Of a DNA stretch of 64,000 nt, positions 12,099 to 22,457 are shown in pieces; position 1 is the first letter of the stretch; every line of letters starts with the position of its first letter. Below the pieces are notes generated by a model. It was not told where the DNA came from and did no database searches. It worked only from the letters and a program-made list of their open reading frames with translations. Location of the stretch: NCBI GenBank assembly GCA_018333785.1, contig JAGXSU010000108.1, positions 79,301 to 143,300 of the forward strand. The letters run 5' to 3'. Source of the DNA: Methylomicrobium sp. (lineage in GTDB: Bacteria > Pseudomonadota > Gammaproteobacteria > Methylococcales > Methylomonadaceae). Position numbers and translations under genes: made by a program.

Positions 12099-12635
12099 TC
12101 AGTGAAAATGCACTTCTCGTGATTTAACCATATCGCTTCGTTTCAAAACATAGCTGTCCTCATCATCACTGGATAGCATTGATCCGTCTTCATTGATCTG
12201 AATGAGCGTGCCTTCATTTTCAATGCGATAGTGCCGCGTGCTTTGCCCGCCTTTTTTGGGAGTCAAAACAACGGTATGACTCTCTTCATCCCAGGTGTAT
12301 TTCCCTTTTTCATAAAACTCCCTTGAGGACTCTTTTGCTGGCTGAGTCACCAGCAAATAATTATTTTTTTGTTTTAAAGACAGGGTCGCTTTGATTCCCG
12401 TGCAATCTTTACAAGGAAGAAATCCGTAGAAAACGCCATGAAAGTCGACGCTTTTATCAATAGGGGCTTCATGTCCTGCGTGGCCTGTTTCACTCTGTTG
12501 GCTCTTCGCTCGCATTCTGAGGAAACTTTCTTGAGCTTCGAGGTCTGTCGCCGCCATTACTGGAATAGCAGGGAGCAGACTGCTAAATAGAAACAAAGCC
12601 AGATTCTGTTTTAATTGTTTTTTTATTGCTAGCAT
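12099..12635 (-). CDS. NlpE-like copper resistance/lipoprotein N-terminal domain protein
   Basis: FHGVFYGFLPCKDCTGIKATLSLKQKNNYLLV. Confidence 0.75.
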   Translation of the reverse strand: MLAIKKQLKQNLALFLFSSLLPAIPVMAATDLEAQESFLRMRAKSQQSETGHAGHEAPIDKSVDFHGVFYGFLPCKDCTGIKATLSLKQKNNYLLVTQPAKESSREFYEKGKYTWDEESHTVVLTPKKGGQSTRHYRIENEGTLIQINEDGSMLSSDDEDSYVLKRSDMVKSREVHFH

Positions 12636-12891
12636 GATGAGTTTCCGGAAAATAAAAATTGGGTTGTTGTATTCGAAAATTTACCAGATATATTCGATTT
12701 GCCAAAAAAAAGGTCTAAATTAACCTGTCTTAAATTCTATGGCACTGTTTTTTATGAATAATTTATTTTTATGTGGGTGGAAATGATCGATTAAAGCGGC
12801 AAAGTTTCATCATGATGGTGCAAAAGGGGTTGGGTTAAATTATGTTAGCTGTAAATTTCAGTAATATCCTATAGTGCTTTTTACTGCTAGC

Positions 12892-14298
12892 TCAGGCAAA
12901 TTTCTTTTTCAGCCGCCAAAAAACCATGGCCGAAGCCAGAACCATTGCACACGCGGAACCCATCAGTATCAAACCCAGGAACAGGGTTTGCCTGAATGTA
13001 TAGTCCACCAATTCTTTGCCGCTGGCCTGAGTTTGCAGGGTTAGCGCGTTGACTCGAGCCGACAGTTCATCAAATTTACCGGGAGCCAGAGTCTGATCGA
13101 CGGTTTGCAGCAATTTCACCAAATCAAGCGCGGTGGCGTTGATCTGGGAAGCGGCTGCCGTGTATTCGTTGATGCGAAAGGGCTCTGCGTTCGGGTTTGA
13201 TGGGTGGGATTGAAGTTGCCGCAAGACATCTTGAAAAGACTTCAAGGCTGCGTTTGACGCATCGGACATTTGTTTGCCTGCATCAAGAGCGTTCTCGGTC
13301 TGGGCGGCGAGACTGACGAGGCCCGGTTGCTGTTCGTTCAGTGCTTGAACGATCTGCTGGCGCTCATTGCTGATGAGGCCGGGCAGGGTTTCTGCGGTTT
13401 GACTGAACCGGTCCGCCGATTCGGCCACTTGAGCCGTGCTGTTCAGCAGTTTTTCCATCTGAGGCATTTCCGCCGTCTGGATGATCAGTAATTCGGTTTC
13501 CCAGCGGACCAGTGTGGGCATATGCCTGGCCAGAAACAGGCCTCTTTCGGCGAAGAGGCGGGAGCTAGCCAGTTCTCGAGTCGCGGGGTCCAGACCTGCC
13601 AATGGATCAATGGCGAGCAGATTGAACACACTGCTGGTAATGCCAGCCTTGGGACTACGGTTCATTTGTGAAATTTCGGACGCGAAGCCCAGCGAACCTA
13701 AATCCCGAGGTGAGCGCACATCAGGGTGTTGCTTGTGCCAGTCGAGAATGGCTGTACGCAGTTCAGCGACCTGTTCTTTTTTCAGTGCCGCCTCGGCAAT
13801 CCGCCAAATTTCTTTCTCTACCTGCTCGGACGCGTATCGATAAGGTTCGGCTGATTCGCCGGAGAACTTGGGTGTCCAGTAGCCCTCAAAATTCATCCTG
13901 TTTAAGCTGGCGAAGATGATCATGTCGAGGAGATTGGCATAAGTGTTGGCCCCTGTGGCCATGGCCAATATATCGGTGGTAGTGGCGATGCGTCGTTTTA
14001 GCTGGTTCAGTCTTTTTGGTGCCGGATCATCTTCCCTCTGCAGTTTACGTGCGGCGTTATTGAGCGCTTCTATGGAATTATCTGCAAAACGGAGTAACTC
14101 GGATTGCAGTTCGACAGGATCGGGTGCGCCATTTTCCTGATTGATAGGCAAGAGTGTGAAGAGGCCTTTTTCCGGCAATTCCAGCGTGCTCCTGAGTAAA
14201 TTGCAACCGCTTGCACTCAAGGTCAGGGTCACCAGCAGAACGACTTTAGGCGCCCATTGATGGATATTTGGACAGTAAGGCTGAAGCTCGCCATGCAT
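12892..14298 (-). CDS. Membrane-anchored coiled-coil protein, hypothetical
   Basis: 468-aa ORF; N-terminal lipobox-like SASGC, long helical region, C-terminal TM. Confidence 0.7.
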   Translation of the reverse strand: MHGELQPYCPNIHQWAPKVVLLVTLTLSASGCNLLRSTLELPEKGLFTLLPINQENGAPDPVELQSELLRFADNSIEALNNAARKLQREDDPAPKRLNQLKRRIATTTDILAMATGANTYANLLDMIIFASLNRMNFEGYWTPKFSGESAEPYRYASEQVEKEIWRIAEAALKKEQVAELRTAILDWHKQHPDVRSPRDLGSLGFASEISQMNRSPKAGITSSVFNLLAIDPLAGLDPATRELASSRLFAERGLFLARHMPTLVRWETELLIIQTAEMPQMEKLLNSTAQVAESADRFSQTAETLPGLISNERQQIVQALNEQQPGLVSLAAQTENALDAGKQMSDASNAALKSFQDVLRQLQSHPSNPNAEPFRINEYTAAASQINATALDLVKLLQTVDQTLAPGKFDELSARVNALTLQTQASGKELVDYTFRQTLFLGLILMGSACAMVLASAMVFWRLKKKFA

Positions 14299-14700
14299 GA
14301 AGTCATCAACTCCTAAGGTGATTTCTGATAAATTGCCACATTGCCTTCTGCCGGTATAGCCCCCGAAATGTCTATCCTTCAGGGAGATTTGAAAGCGTCA
14401 GAAAGTAGTTTAACATCATTTTTAAGCCGGATGTTTTGACCGAATAGGCCGTGGCTGTGCGGTTGTCTGCCGGAACAGATTGAATTAACGAAACCTCGGG
14501 GATAACTATTCGCCCTACAACGATCTTTCATTCGGCGGGACGATTTCAACATGTAACAAGAATTGAAGTGGACATTCCTATTTGAGTATAAGGCCCAATT
14601 TTTCAAAATTAATCAAATCTGATTTTTTCCAAACTATATTTATTAATGAATTTTACTACTCTGTATTTTATGACCATGCTGCCAATACTTTACTTTTATC

Positions 14701-17700
14701 ATGGCTTCTAGAAGCCTTACAAAACGTCGCCGCCATATTCGTTACGCGATCAAATTAGACGCCACATTAGTTTTGGATAATGGGCAAAATTTCCCCTGCG
14801 AAATTCATGATTTTTGTAGTTCGGGGTTTCTATTAAGCCTTGACCCATCAAGCCAGGCATTCCAATTTCCGGCTAATAAGTACGTTCAGCTTCTTTTCAC
14901 GGTGGAGAGTGAATCTGATGCTGATGCTCTGCAATTTCAACTTCAAGTCAGTGTGATGCACGCAAGTTCCAATGGAATCGGTGTTTTCATTGAAAACATT
15001 CCACAGGAAATTTTTAATGCCTTAAAAAATGAGGTTTTTAAGGTGTCCGGCAGAACAGCTCAACATGACATTGAGCCAACCGAAGCAGAGCCGCACCAGG
15101 ATAACTTAAAACAAATGAAAATTTGGCTTGATAAAGAGCTGGTTGGGTTGCTCAACAATTTTTTTGAGAGATTGGATGAGGATTTTAAAAAATCGGTTCA
15201 TAAAATCTCTACTTCAGCACTTGAGGATTTAATAACAACGCTCAAATTTAATTACGATTCAATTACCAGTGAGTTTTGTAATTCGGTTTTTTTGGGTGTC
15301 GACAGCATGACCGGTTCCAGCATACAGGAAAACAGGTTAAATGCCGGTACTATGGAAAAGCTTTCTTTGGTTGAAATGGATGATTTTGAAGATTGGTTAA
15401 ATCTGTCGGCAGTTATCAGGCGGTTAACAAAACACTATGAATATCCACTTAATCAAATAAACAACCAATTGAAACGGTTATTTGGCCATTGGGCCCATGA
15501 TGTTAAAAATCCAATCAGTCCGGATGCCTTGTGTGATCACTTTCGCGAACTTATCCTGCAATTAAATTTAGAAATCACGATTAATCAAACACTTTATTCG
15601 GCGTTTGAAAAAGTATTAACGAAGGATTTGGAGGCGTTGTACGAGCATTTTGAGCATCTGTTATCCAAACTGAGTGCTCCCAAGCCTGCGCCCGCCAAAA
15701 TTGTCAAGCAACCTGAACAGATCGCGATTGACCATGGTTATTTGGGAGATCCGGTCTTTGAGTTTGATACCAACACCGCCAGGACGCTGGTTAATACGTT
15801 TGCTGTTAAAGAAGATGCTGGTCTAAAAAAGCCGGCAACAGTTGAAATGTCCAAAACGTTGCCGGGCCTATCAATCCATAACCAGCCTCATTCAGGAACT
15901 GCATCATCAATTCGGAATGCAGCGTCTCAAGGGGGTTTTTCCGCCGAAGAAGTCATCGCGATGATTTCGAAAATGTATAAAACTACTGCTGTAGGTGACA
16001 GGAATGAGCCCATCACAAGCAGTTTACTGCACACACTCATTCGAGATAAGTTAAACGATAGCGCTGGGACACCGGCTTTTTTTTCTAAACAGGATGCCCA
16101 TAATATCGAGGTTTATGAAACGTTTTTCGATACCTTATTCAATGACGTGGCTATTTCCCCCGAAATCAAAGCTTATATGGCGCGCATGCAGCTATCGCTT
16201 CTTGAACAAACGCTGCAAGGTAACCACTTTTTAAGTGCGGACTCGCATCCTATCAGAAACATACTCAATCAATTAGCGTCTTTGGAATCGGCCGTAAAAG
16301 AGAATCGAGTCATCAAAAGAACGCCTGTAAAAAGCACGCTGGACAAACTGGTCTTACGAATACTTCAGGAGGCGAGCACTAATTCGTCGATATTTGCAGA
16401 AGTGGAGCAAGAACTCCAAGAGGTGACACAACAAGTCAAAAAATCGGCAGATCTGCTTATCAAAAGAATAATCGAGCCTTACGAAGGGCAGCAGCTACTG
16501 GAGATGGCAAGGCGCCATGTTCAGCATGAAATTGATAAGCGCATTGCCGGAAAATTAATTCCTAATTGTGTTTTGATGTTGTTGAATTCGGGATGGCAGC
16601 ATTTATTGGTTCTACTTGAATTGGATAAGGAAAAATCAACCGAGGAAAAATCGGCCAATTATCAGGTAATCGATGATTTGATCCGTTGGCTGTCCTTTCG
16701 CGGGGCCGGTCTTGAATCTGAATACGACGCGATCAGTCAAACCATTCAATTTATAGATGAGAAACTCGGATCGTTTGCCCCCAATGCTTTTAATCACTTT
16801 AAGGTCATTGAAGATTTAAGGCGTTGTTTGATAGGTGTCGATTCTCTTGCCGAGAGAAAACGTCTGGAAATAGTCTATGTTGACAGGCTTTTAGAACCTG
16901 AATCCCCAAACAAAAACAGCGCGATGGATCTTTGGGCGCTTCAGGTGGAACAATTACAGACAGGTGAATGGATAACCTTTTTTAGGAAAGAGGCTATATT
17001 CGTGCCGCTTAAGCTTGTCTGGAAAGGACAATTTCCGGAAATCCTGGTCTTTGTTGATAGGGATGGTTTAAACAAAACGGAACTGACTAAAATGGAATTG
17101 ACGGAACTTCTGCGCAACGGAGGGGCAAACACGATCGAAAATCCGGATGAGCCGTTAATGGACCGCACTACGCAGGTGATGCTACAGAAAATGCATGAAA
17201 AGCTCATTTACAACGCAACCCATGATTCTGTTACCGGCTTGTTAACAAGAGATGAGTTTATAAAACAATTGAAAAACGAGCTCGCAAAACAAGGTGACGC
17301 TCAGCACCTGCTTTGTCATTTGAAAATCCTGGATTTTCGGATGTTAACCAATGTGTGTGGAATAGAACCGGGTAATCAACTGTTGATAAGCGTCACCCAT
17401 ATTTTGACCGGTCAATTAACGAATAACGAAGTGCTTGCCCGTTTAGGTGATAAAACGTTCGGAATTTTGTTAAAAAACTGCACAAAAGAAGAGGGTTTGG
17501 ACCGGGCTCAGTCATTGGTTAACCTTATCACCGCAACCCATTTTGATTGTGAAAATAAAAGTTTTCCAATTAATATCAGCGTGGGACTGGCACCCTTTAT
17601 AGTAAACGGTCTTGATGCCCAACAATTTTTGCAGCACGCTGTTTCCGCCTGTATTTTCAGTGAGCGGTCCGGAAATAATCAGATCAAACTGTTCTGCGAA

Positions 17701-18663
17701 GAAGATGAAGATTTAAAAAATCAATACAAAATACAGGAATTTGCCGGGCAGATAGATCAAGTCCTGTCGGAAAACAGGCTGTTTTTAAGATGTCAAAAGA
17801 TAGTCGGCATAGAAACCGAAAAAAGCAGTCATCTACATTACGAAATTCTTCTGGGGATTAAAGATGAATCGGGGAAGACGATTTTACCCGATCATTTTAT
17901 TCCGGCAGTTGAGTGGCTAAAACGCATGCAGGATGTGGATCAATGGGTGATCACTCATGTATTTAAATGGATTGAAGAACATAGCGCGTTTTTCGACCAG
18001 ATCGACGGATTTGCCATTAATCTTTCCGGGCAATCCGTAAATTCACAGACGTTTCTCGAATTTCTGATCCGACGCCTTGATTCATGCAAGTTTCCGGCTG
18101 AAAAACTGACGTTTGAAATTACCGAAACGGTTGCCGCCGATAGTTTTGTCTACGTAAAAAACTTCATTCACGAAATCAAAGCGTATGGTTGCCGGTTTTC
18201 ACTGGATGATTTTGGCTCGGGCTATTCATCCTATGCCTATCTGAAAAATTTGGACGTTGATTATTTAAAAATCGATGGTGCTTTCGTCAAAGACATGACC
18301 GAAAACAAGGCCGACGTGGCTATTGTAAAATCGATGAACGAAATTGCTCACTCATTGGGCATGAAAACGATTGCTGAATATGTCGAAAGCAACGAAATTT
18401 GCGACATTTTAAGAGATATTGGCGTTGATTTTGCGCAAGGCTACTTCATTGAAAAACCGAAATTACTGTTAGAGCTGGTCAATGAAACCGAGTTAAGCGG
18501 GCAGTCCCAGGCGTCAGAAACCTTGGCTGTTGATACAACGATGGAACCGCAAGTGGATAGCCTTGCTGAACAGGACTCGGTCGTTACAGATTCGAAGAGT
18601 GATGATAAAAAACAAAACGGTGGCGAAGGATTGTTGGAGGGTGATGACTTCTGGGGTTTTTAA
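14701..18663 (+). CDS. PilZ-DUF1631-GGDEF-EAL protein with degenerate GGDEF
   Basis: RRRHIRYAIKLDATL (PilZ-like); DUF1631-like middle; GGDEF site reads LGDKTFG; EAL side retains ITETVA, DDFGSGYSSYAYLK and AQGYFIEKP. Confidence 0.85.
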   Translation: MASRSLTKRRRHIRYAIKLDATLVLDNGQNFPCEIHDFCSSGFLLSLDPSSQAFQFPANKYVQLLFTVESESDADALQFQLQVSVMHASSNGIGVFIENIPQEIFNALKNEVFKVSGRTAQHDIEPTEAEPHQDNLKQMKIWLDKELVGLLNNFFERLDEDFKKSVHKISTSALEDLITTLKFNYDSITSEFCNSVFLGVDSMTGSSIQENRLNAGTMEKLSLVEMDDFEDWLNLSAVIRRLTKHYEYPLNQINNQLKRLFGHWAHDVKNPISPDALCDHFRELILQLNLEITINQTLYSAFEKVLTKDLEALYEHFEHLLSKLSAPKPAPAKIVKQPEQIAIDHGYLGDPVFEFDTNTARTLVNTFAVKEDAGLKKPATVEMSKTLPGLSIHNQPHSGTASSIRNAASQGGFSAEEVIAMISKMYKTTAVGDRNEPITSSLLHTLIRDKLNDSAGTPAFFSKQDAHNIEVYETFFDTLFNDVAISPEIKAYMARMQLSLLEQTLQGNHFLSADSHPIRNILNQLASLESAVKENRVIKRTPVKSTLDKLVLRILQEASTNSSIFAEVEQELQEVTQQVKKSADLLIKRIIEPYEGQQLLEMARRHVQHEIDKRIAGKLIPNCVLMLLNSGWQHLLVLLELDKEKSTEEKSANYQVIDDLIRWLSFRGAGLESEYDAISQTIQFIDEKLGSFAPNAFNHFKVIEDLRRCLIGVDSLAERKRLEIVYVDRLLEPESPNKNSAMDLWALQVEQLQTGEWITFFRKEAIFVPLKLVWKGQFPEILVFVDRDGLNKTELTKMELTELLRNGGANTIENPDEPLMDRTTQVMLQKMHEKLIYNATHDSVTGLLTRDEFIKQLKNELAKQGDAQHLLCHLKILDFRMLTNVCGIEPGNQLLISVTHILTGQLTNNEVLARLGDKTFGILLKNCTKEEGLDRAQSLVNLITATHFDCENKSFPINISVGLAPFIVNGLDAQQFLQHAVSACIFSERSGNNQIKLFCEEDEDLKNQYKIQEFAGQIDQVLSENRLFLRCQKIVGIETEKSSHLHYEILLGIKDESGKTILPDHFIPAVEWLKRMQDVDQWVITHVFKWIEEHSAFFDQIDGFAINLSGQSVNSQTFLEFLIRRLDSCKFPAEKLTFEITETVAADSFVYVKNFIHEIKAYGCRFSLDDFGSGYSSYAYLKNLDVDYLKIDGAFVKDMTENKADVAIVKSMNEIAHSLGMKTIAEYVESNEICDILRDIGVDFAQGYFIEKPKLLLELVNETELSGQSQASETLAVDTTMEPQVDSLAEQDSVVTDSKSDDKKQNGGEGLLEGDDFWGF

Positions 18664-18832
18664 GTATATTGCCCTGCATGCTTAAGTATTTATAGTGCAA
18701 CGCATACTTTGCCTGCTCCCATTACGCGAAAACCCGCGTGGTTAGCGGGTATGACGGTGTATGTTGAGCCTCTTGGACGACAATCCGGCAGTGACTATTT
18801 GCCGGTAATGCCGTCATCAGATTCCAAAGTCC

Positions 18833-19303
18833 TTACTTCAACGCTACGGTCTCGGCACGGTCGACGATCTCGAGTGTTATTTTGCCTTCCTGAGCTAACC
18901 AGCCAATACTGCGCTGGATAATTTTTTCTTCTTCAGAAAGTTCCCTTACCAATTTTGAGACCGGGGTCGCGCCATTTTCAGACACGTAATTCCAGATGCT
19001 GCCAGCGGTCAAACCGATGCGATCAGCAACAGAAATTTCAGGTGCAACCTCTACGACAACCGGTTTGGCTGTTTCGGCTTTTGCCTTTTTAGCCGGGGCC
19101 TTAGCAGGACTGGCTTTTTTGGGTGTTGCTTCGGTTTCGACGGTTGCAACGGGCTTTTCAGCTTTAGCTTTAGGCGCAGCGGTTACAACCGGAGTTTCTT
19201 CAGGTTTAGCTACAGGAACTGTTTTTTCAGTGGTGGTTTTTGGCTTTTTCATAATGATATAAATAGTAAAGAGGATAAAAGATAGTATCAACCATTCAAA
19301 CAT
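18833..19303 (-). CDS. DUF2582-like winged-helix protein with an N-terminal TM and a K/A/P-rich linker
   Basis: RIGLTAGSIWNYVSENGATPVSKLVRELSEEEKIIQRSIGWLAQEGKI; N-terminal hydrophobic segment. Confidence 0.7.
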   Translation of the reverse strand: MFEWLILSFILFTIYIIMKKPKTTTEKTVPVAKPEETPVVTAAPKAKAEKPVATVETEATPKKASPAKAPAKKAKAETAKPVVVEVAPEISVADRIGLTAGSIWNYVSENGATPVSKLVRELSEEEKIIQRSIGWLAQEGKITLEIVDRAETVALK

Positions 19304-19544
19304 AAAGGTACTCCCTTCAGTTAGGCCGATTTTACGCGAGTTTTTGAATATAAGTAAAAACAGATAAACGATATTAGTCGAAATAAGGCCATAACTTGAA
19401 ATAACTTCACAATTATTGAGATGGATTGTGGATCAATCACCTCAGTCCGAGGTGATTGATATCGCTTTTGCTGATGGTTTCGGACGTTTATTCTCGCTGG
19501 AAATGGCAATCATACAGAATCACTTGACCCTCTGTTCGCCCTGC

Positions 19545-20441
19545 TTAATTTACCTTTAGCCGAGCATACAGATTGATGATGCGCTCAGCCAATTCTGAAT
19601 GACTCGCGTAAATGACACCGCAATGATTCATATACGTTGAATCAGGGCCATTGAGCGGCAAGGGATTCCCTTCTATATCGCAGGCGACCGCCCCGGCTTC
19701 GCGGAATAAACAGGCCGTTGCCGCATAATCCCAAACGCTGCCGCCGCCCGGCTGGGGCTTGGGGAATTTAAAATAACAGGCTGCCGACTCTTCCAGAACC
19801 TGACAGGCATTCATCGCGGCGCCACCCTGTAATAATAAGACCGATCCGGCATGGCTCAGGTCACCGGCGATGACGTCCAGTTCATTCCGTACCGTATCGA
19901 AAAGTGGAAAATCTGCAAAACTTCTATCGGTTATGAAGGTTAACTTTTGGTCCAGTGCCGGATCGATGGCGTTTAGTTTCAGCGGCTTGCTGTTACAAAA
20001 TGCGCCGTGGCCTTTAATCGCATGGTAAAGCGTTTGTTCAACCGGATCGTATATCACGCCCAAATGCGCTTCGCCATCACGAGAAACCAGCGCGATAGAG
20101 ACGGCATAGCCCGGTATGGATTCGATAAAGGGGAGAGTGCCGTCCAGCGGATCGATGCACCAGAAATAATCTTTTTCCAGTCGTTGACGGTTATCAGGGC
20201 GCTCCTCGGACAACAAGGCGAGGTCAAATCTTTCGCAGGTGGGCAGCAGGATTTGTAAAATAATGTCCTGGCTCAGGTGATCAACTTCTGTCACCACTTG
20301 TGACGCCAGGCTTTCCCCGCCTTGTTTGGTATTGACCGTGATGGGGTGATACGATTTTTCTGCAATCAAGCGCCCGGCTTGATAGGCCGCTGAAATCGCG
20401 CATTGACTGAGCAGGAACAGATCATTGAAGGACAGTTTCAT
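19545..20441 (-). CDS. Inositol monophosphatase/CysQ-family phosphatase
   Basis: Motifs [20 protein letters not shown] and [20 protein letters not shown]. Confidence 0.85.
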   Translation of the reverse strand: MKLSFNDLFLLSQCAISAAYQAGRLIAEKSYHPITVNTKQGGESLASQVVTEVDHLSQDIILQILLPTCERFDLALLSEERPDNRQRLEKDYFWCIDPLDGTLPFIESIPGYAVSIALVSRDGEAHLGVIYDPVEQTLYHAIKGHGAFCNSKPLKLNAIDPALDQKLTFITDRSFADFPLFDTVRNELDVIAGDLSHAGSVLLLQGGAAMNACQVLEESAACYFKFPKPQPGGGSVWDYAATACLFREAGAVACDIEGNPLPLNGPDSTYMNHCGVIYASHSELAERIINLYARLKVN

Positions 20442-21487
20442 GCGCTCTCCTGCTCAGCAAGTTGTAAATGCGCGATGACTTCTCGCGCCAATCGCTCGCT
20501 GTAACTGTTGACTTTCCAATGGCCCGGGCTCCAGCCTTTCAGAAAGCGGTGAAAGTCGGTCCATGCGACGGGATACAACTCGCGCCAGTTTTGTTCAACG
20601 GCATCAGAATGTACGCGTTTTTGTCTGGACTTCAAGGCTGTTTTCAGCGCAATGAAGTACAGGTCTAATAGTTGGGTTTCCTTGCGCTGGCATTCTTCTT
20701 CAGTCAGGCAGCTGCCGATAAAGTAGGCGACATCTTTAATGCCGCAACCGCCACCGACATATTGAAAATCAACGGCAGCCACACTTTTGCCGTCGCGTGA
20801 AAAACAAAAATTGGCCAATTTGGCATCTCCATGTACAAAGGTTTGAAAGGGGCTGTTGCTTAATTTCCGGTCGATTGCCCCTGCGGCAGTTTTTAGCGCA
20901 GTATCCTTTAATGCCTGCAATTCATCCGGACGGGTTTCCAAATGCCAATAAGTGCCGGTTGGCCATAAGCCCTCCGGTTTCTCATTCATGAAGGTCGCGT
21001 GAAAGTTTGCCAACCAGACAAGGCAATTGGCTAATTCATTCGCCGTGACGGACGATCGGCGCTCAGGAAACCCGCTGGCATTGAGGTCTTCCAGCACGAT
21101 CAAAACCTCATCGCCATGAGCTTCAAACGCCAAACAGGCGGGCACACGGCAAGTCGAATCGCAATGGCGGCTCCACTGTCCGTACCAGGCTGTTTCAACC
21201 TGGTAAGAATGCATTTTTCTCTGATGCGATAAATCACTGTTCCAGCCGCGGGGATGACGGCCCTGGGTTGATGCCTCGACATGTTTGACGACAACGCTAG
21301 GCAGCCTGCCGCCATTTAATCCATACCGGACGATTTTCCCATAGCCACTCCACAGACTCTGAATAACCCCTATTTCAAACAGCGCATTAGCGCCGGTTGC
21401 CTTAAGGATAATCTCTTGAAAGTGATGATTCATGATCAGGGGGAATAAGAGGGCAGGAATAACGACTGAAAAATGACATTTGATCAT
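20438..21487 (-). CDS. Phosphotransferase (ecdysteroid kinase-like/APH family)
   Basis: [13 protein letters not shown] and [21 protein letters not shown] kinase motifs. Confidence 0.85.
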   Translation of the reverse strand: MIKCHFSVVIPALLFPLIMNHHFQEIILKATGANALFEIGVIQSLWSGYGKIVRYGLNGGRLPSVVVKHVEASTQGRHPRGWNSDLSHQRKMHSYQVETAWYGQWSRHCDSTCRVPACLAFEAHGDEVLIVLEDLNASGFPERRSSVTANELANCLVWLANFHATFMNEKPEGLWPTGTYWHLETRPDELQALKDTALKTAAGAIDRKLSNSPFQTFVHGDAKLANFCFSRDGKSVAAVDFQYVGGGCGIKDVAYFIGSCLTEEECQRKETQLLDLYFIALKTALKSRQKRVHSDAVEQNWRELYPVAWTDFHRFLKGWSPGHWKVNSYSERLAREVIAHLQLAEQESA

Positions 21488-21632
21488 AATTCATGGGGAC
21501 CATAAACATCATTCTAATGGTAAGCGACGATTGTAGACGTTAAAGGCAATGGGAGAGCCGGTATTCAGAAAAGTTTTGGGCGTTATTTTGGGCAAAAAAA
21601 GCTATGTTCTCGTTAGCTGAAGTTTCCTCGTT

Positions 21633-21850
21633 TTTATAGGGGTGTCCAGGCTTGTTAGAGTACTCTGTTTGCATTAATAGTTGCCGTCGTTCCGGCAGGG
21701 ATTAGAAACCTAGAAGACATGGATGGCAATAGCTGTAGCACGTCCTTGTGTCCTGGATCCCGGCAATCCCTGCCGGGATGATGCATCACGCGAACCGTAC
21801 ATTATTCAATGGGTTTACCGGAGCCGTTAGACTGCGCAAGCGGTTCCAGG
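21633..21850 (+). repeat. Modular dispersed repeat copy A
   Basis: TATAGGGGTGTCCAGGCTTGTTAGAG...TTTGCATTAATAGTTGCCGTCGTTCCGGCAGGGAT... shared with ~28056-27970 (reverse) and 58745-58945. Confidence 0.85.
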
Positions 21851-21911
21851 TCACACCGGTGTGAAAGTCAGATGCTATCCATGGCTTCTGAACCCCAATG
21901 TGGACATAGCC

Positions 21912-21944
21912 AAAAAAAACCGGCGTTATGCCGGTCTTTTTTTT
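21912..21944. terminator. Rho-independent terminator
   Basis: AAAAAAAACCGGCgttatGCCGGTCTTTTTTTT. Confidence 0.85.
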
Positions 21945-21968
21945 GCAGTAGATCAATTCGATGAATCG

Positions 21969-22097
21969 CTAATTGCTTTTAAACAAGTCGTTTGATTTTT
22001 TTGAATCGTTCTTGGATTTTTTCTCAGCCTTCTTTTCTTTCGGACTAAGAGCGGGTTTTTTCTTATCTTCTTTGTTGCTTTTCTGTGCTTTACTCAT
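21969..22097 (-). CDS. Small Lys-rich protein, hypothetical
   Basis: MSKAQKSNKEDKKKPALSPKEKKAEKKSKNDSKKSNDLFKSN within the longer ORF. Confidence 0.45.
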   Translation of the reverse strand: MSKAQKSNKEDKKKPALSPKEKKAEKKSKNDSKKSNDLFKSN

Positions 22098-22168
22098 GGC
22101 TCTCTCTAATTGAAGGCTACTTTCTAAACATCGGCAGACTGATTGCTGGCCGATAATAAATTGGGTAA

Positions 22169-22250
22169 CTATTGAGCAGAGCAACAACACGAGTATGAGG
22201 CACCGGATTGGTTGGGTTCGGCTATCGTCTTACCCAATCTACTGAATAAT
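22169..22250. repeat. ~82-bp palindromic MITE-like repeat, second copy
   Basis: CTATTGAGcagagcaac...GGTTGGGTTcggctatcgtcttACCCAA...CTGAATAA. Confidence 0.65.
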
Positions 22251-22337
22251 TAGTCTACTCAAAGCATAGAGACTATCAGGTTTGGCTGTCGGTGCGTTAG
22301 CGCACACAGGCAAAGCCTAAACCTGTGAAACACTCGT

Positions 22338-22418
22338 TTAGCCGTTAGAACCGAGACCTGTCGAAGCGGCCCGGGATTTCCATTCATTTCCTTCGACAGG
22401 CACAGGACTAACGGTCAA
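22338..22418. repeat. Long inverted repeat
   Basis: GCCGTTAG...CCTGTCGAAG...CTTCGACAGG...CTAACGGTC palindrome. Confidence 0.7.
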
Positions 22419-22457
22419 ATTTAAGGGAAGCGGGTCTTGATTTTGAATACAGCGAGC

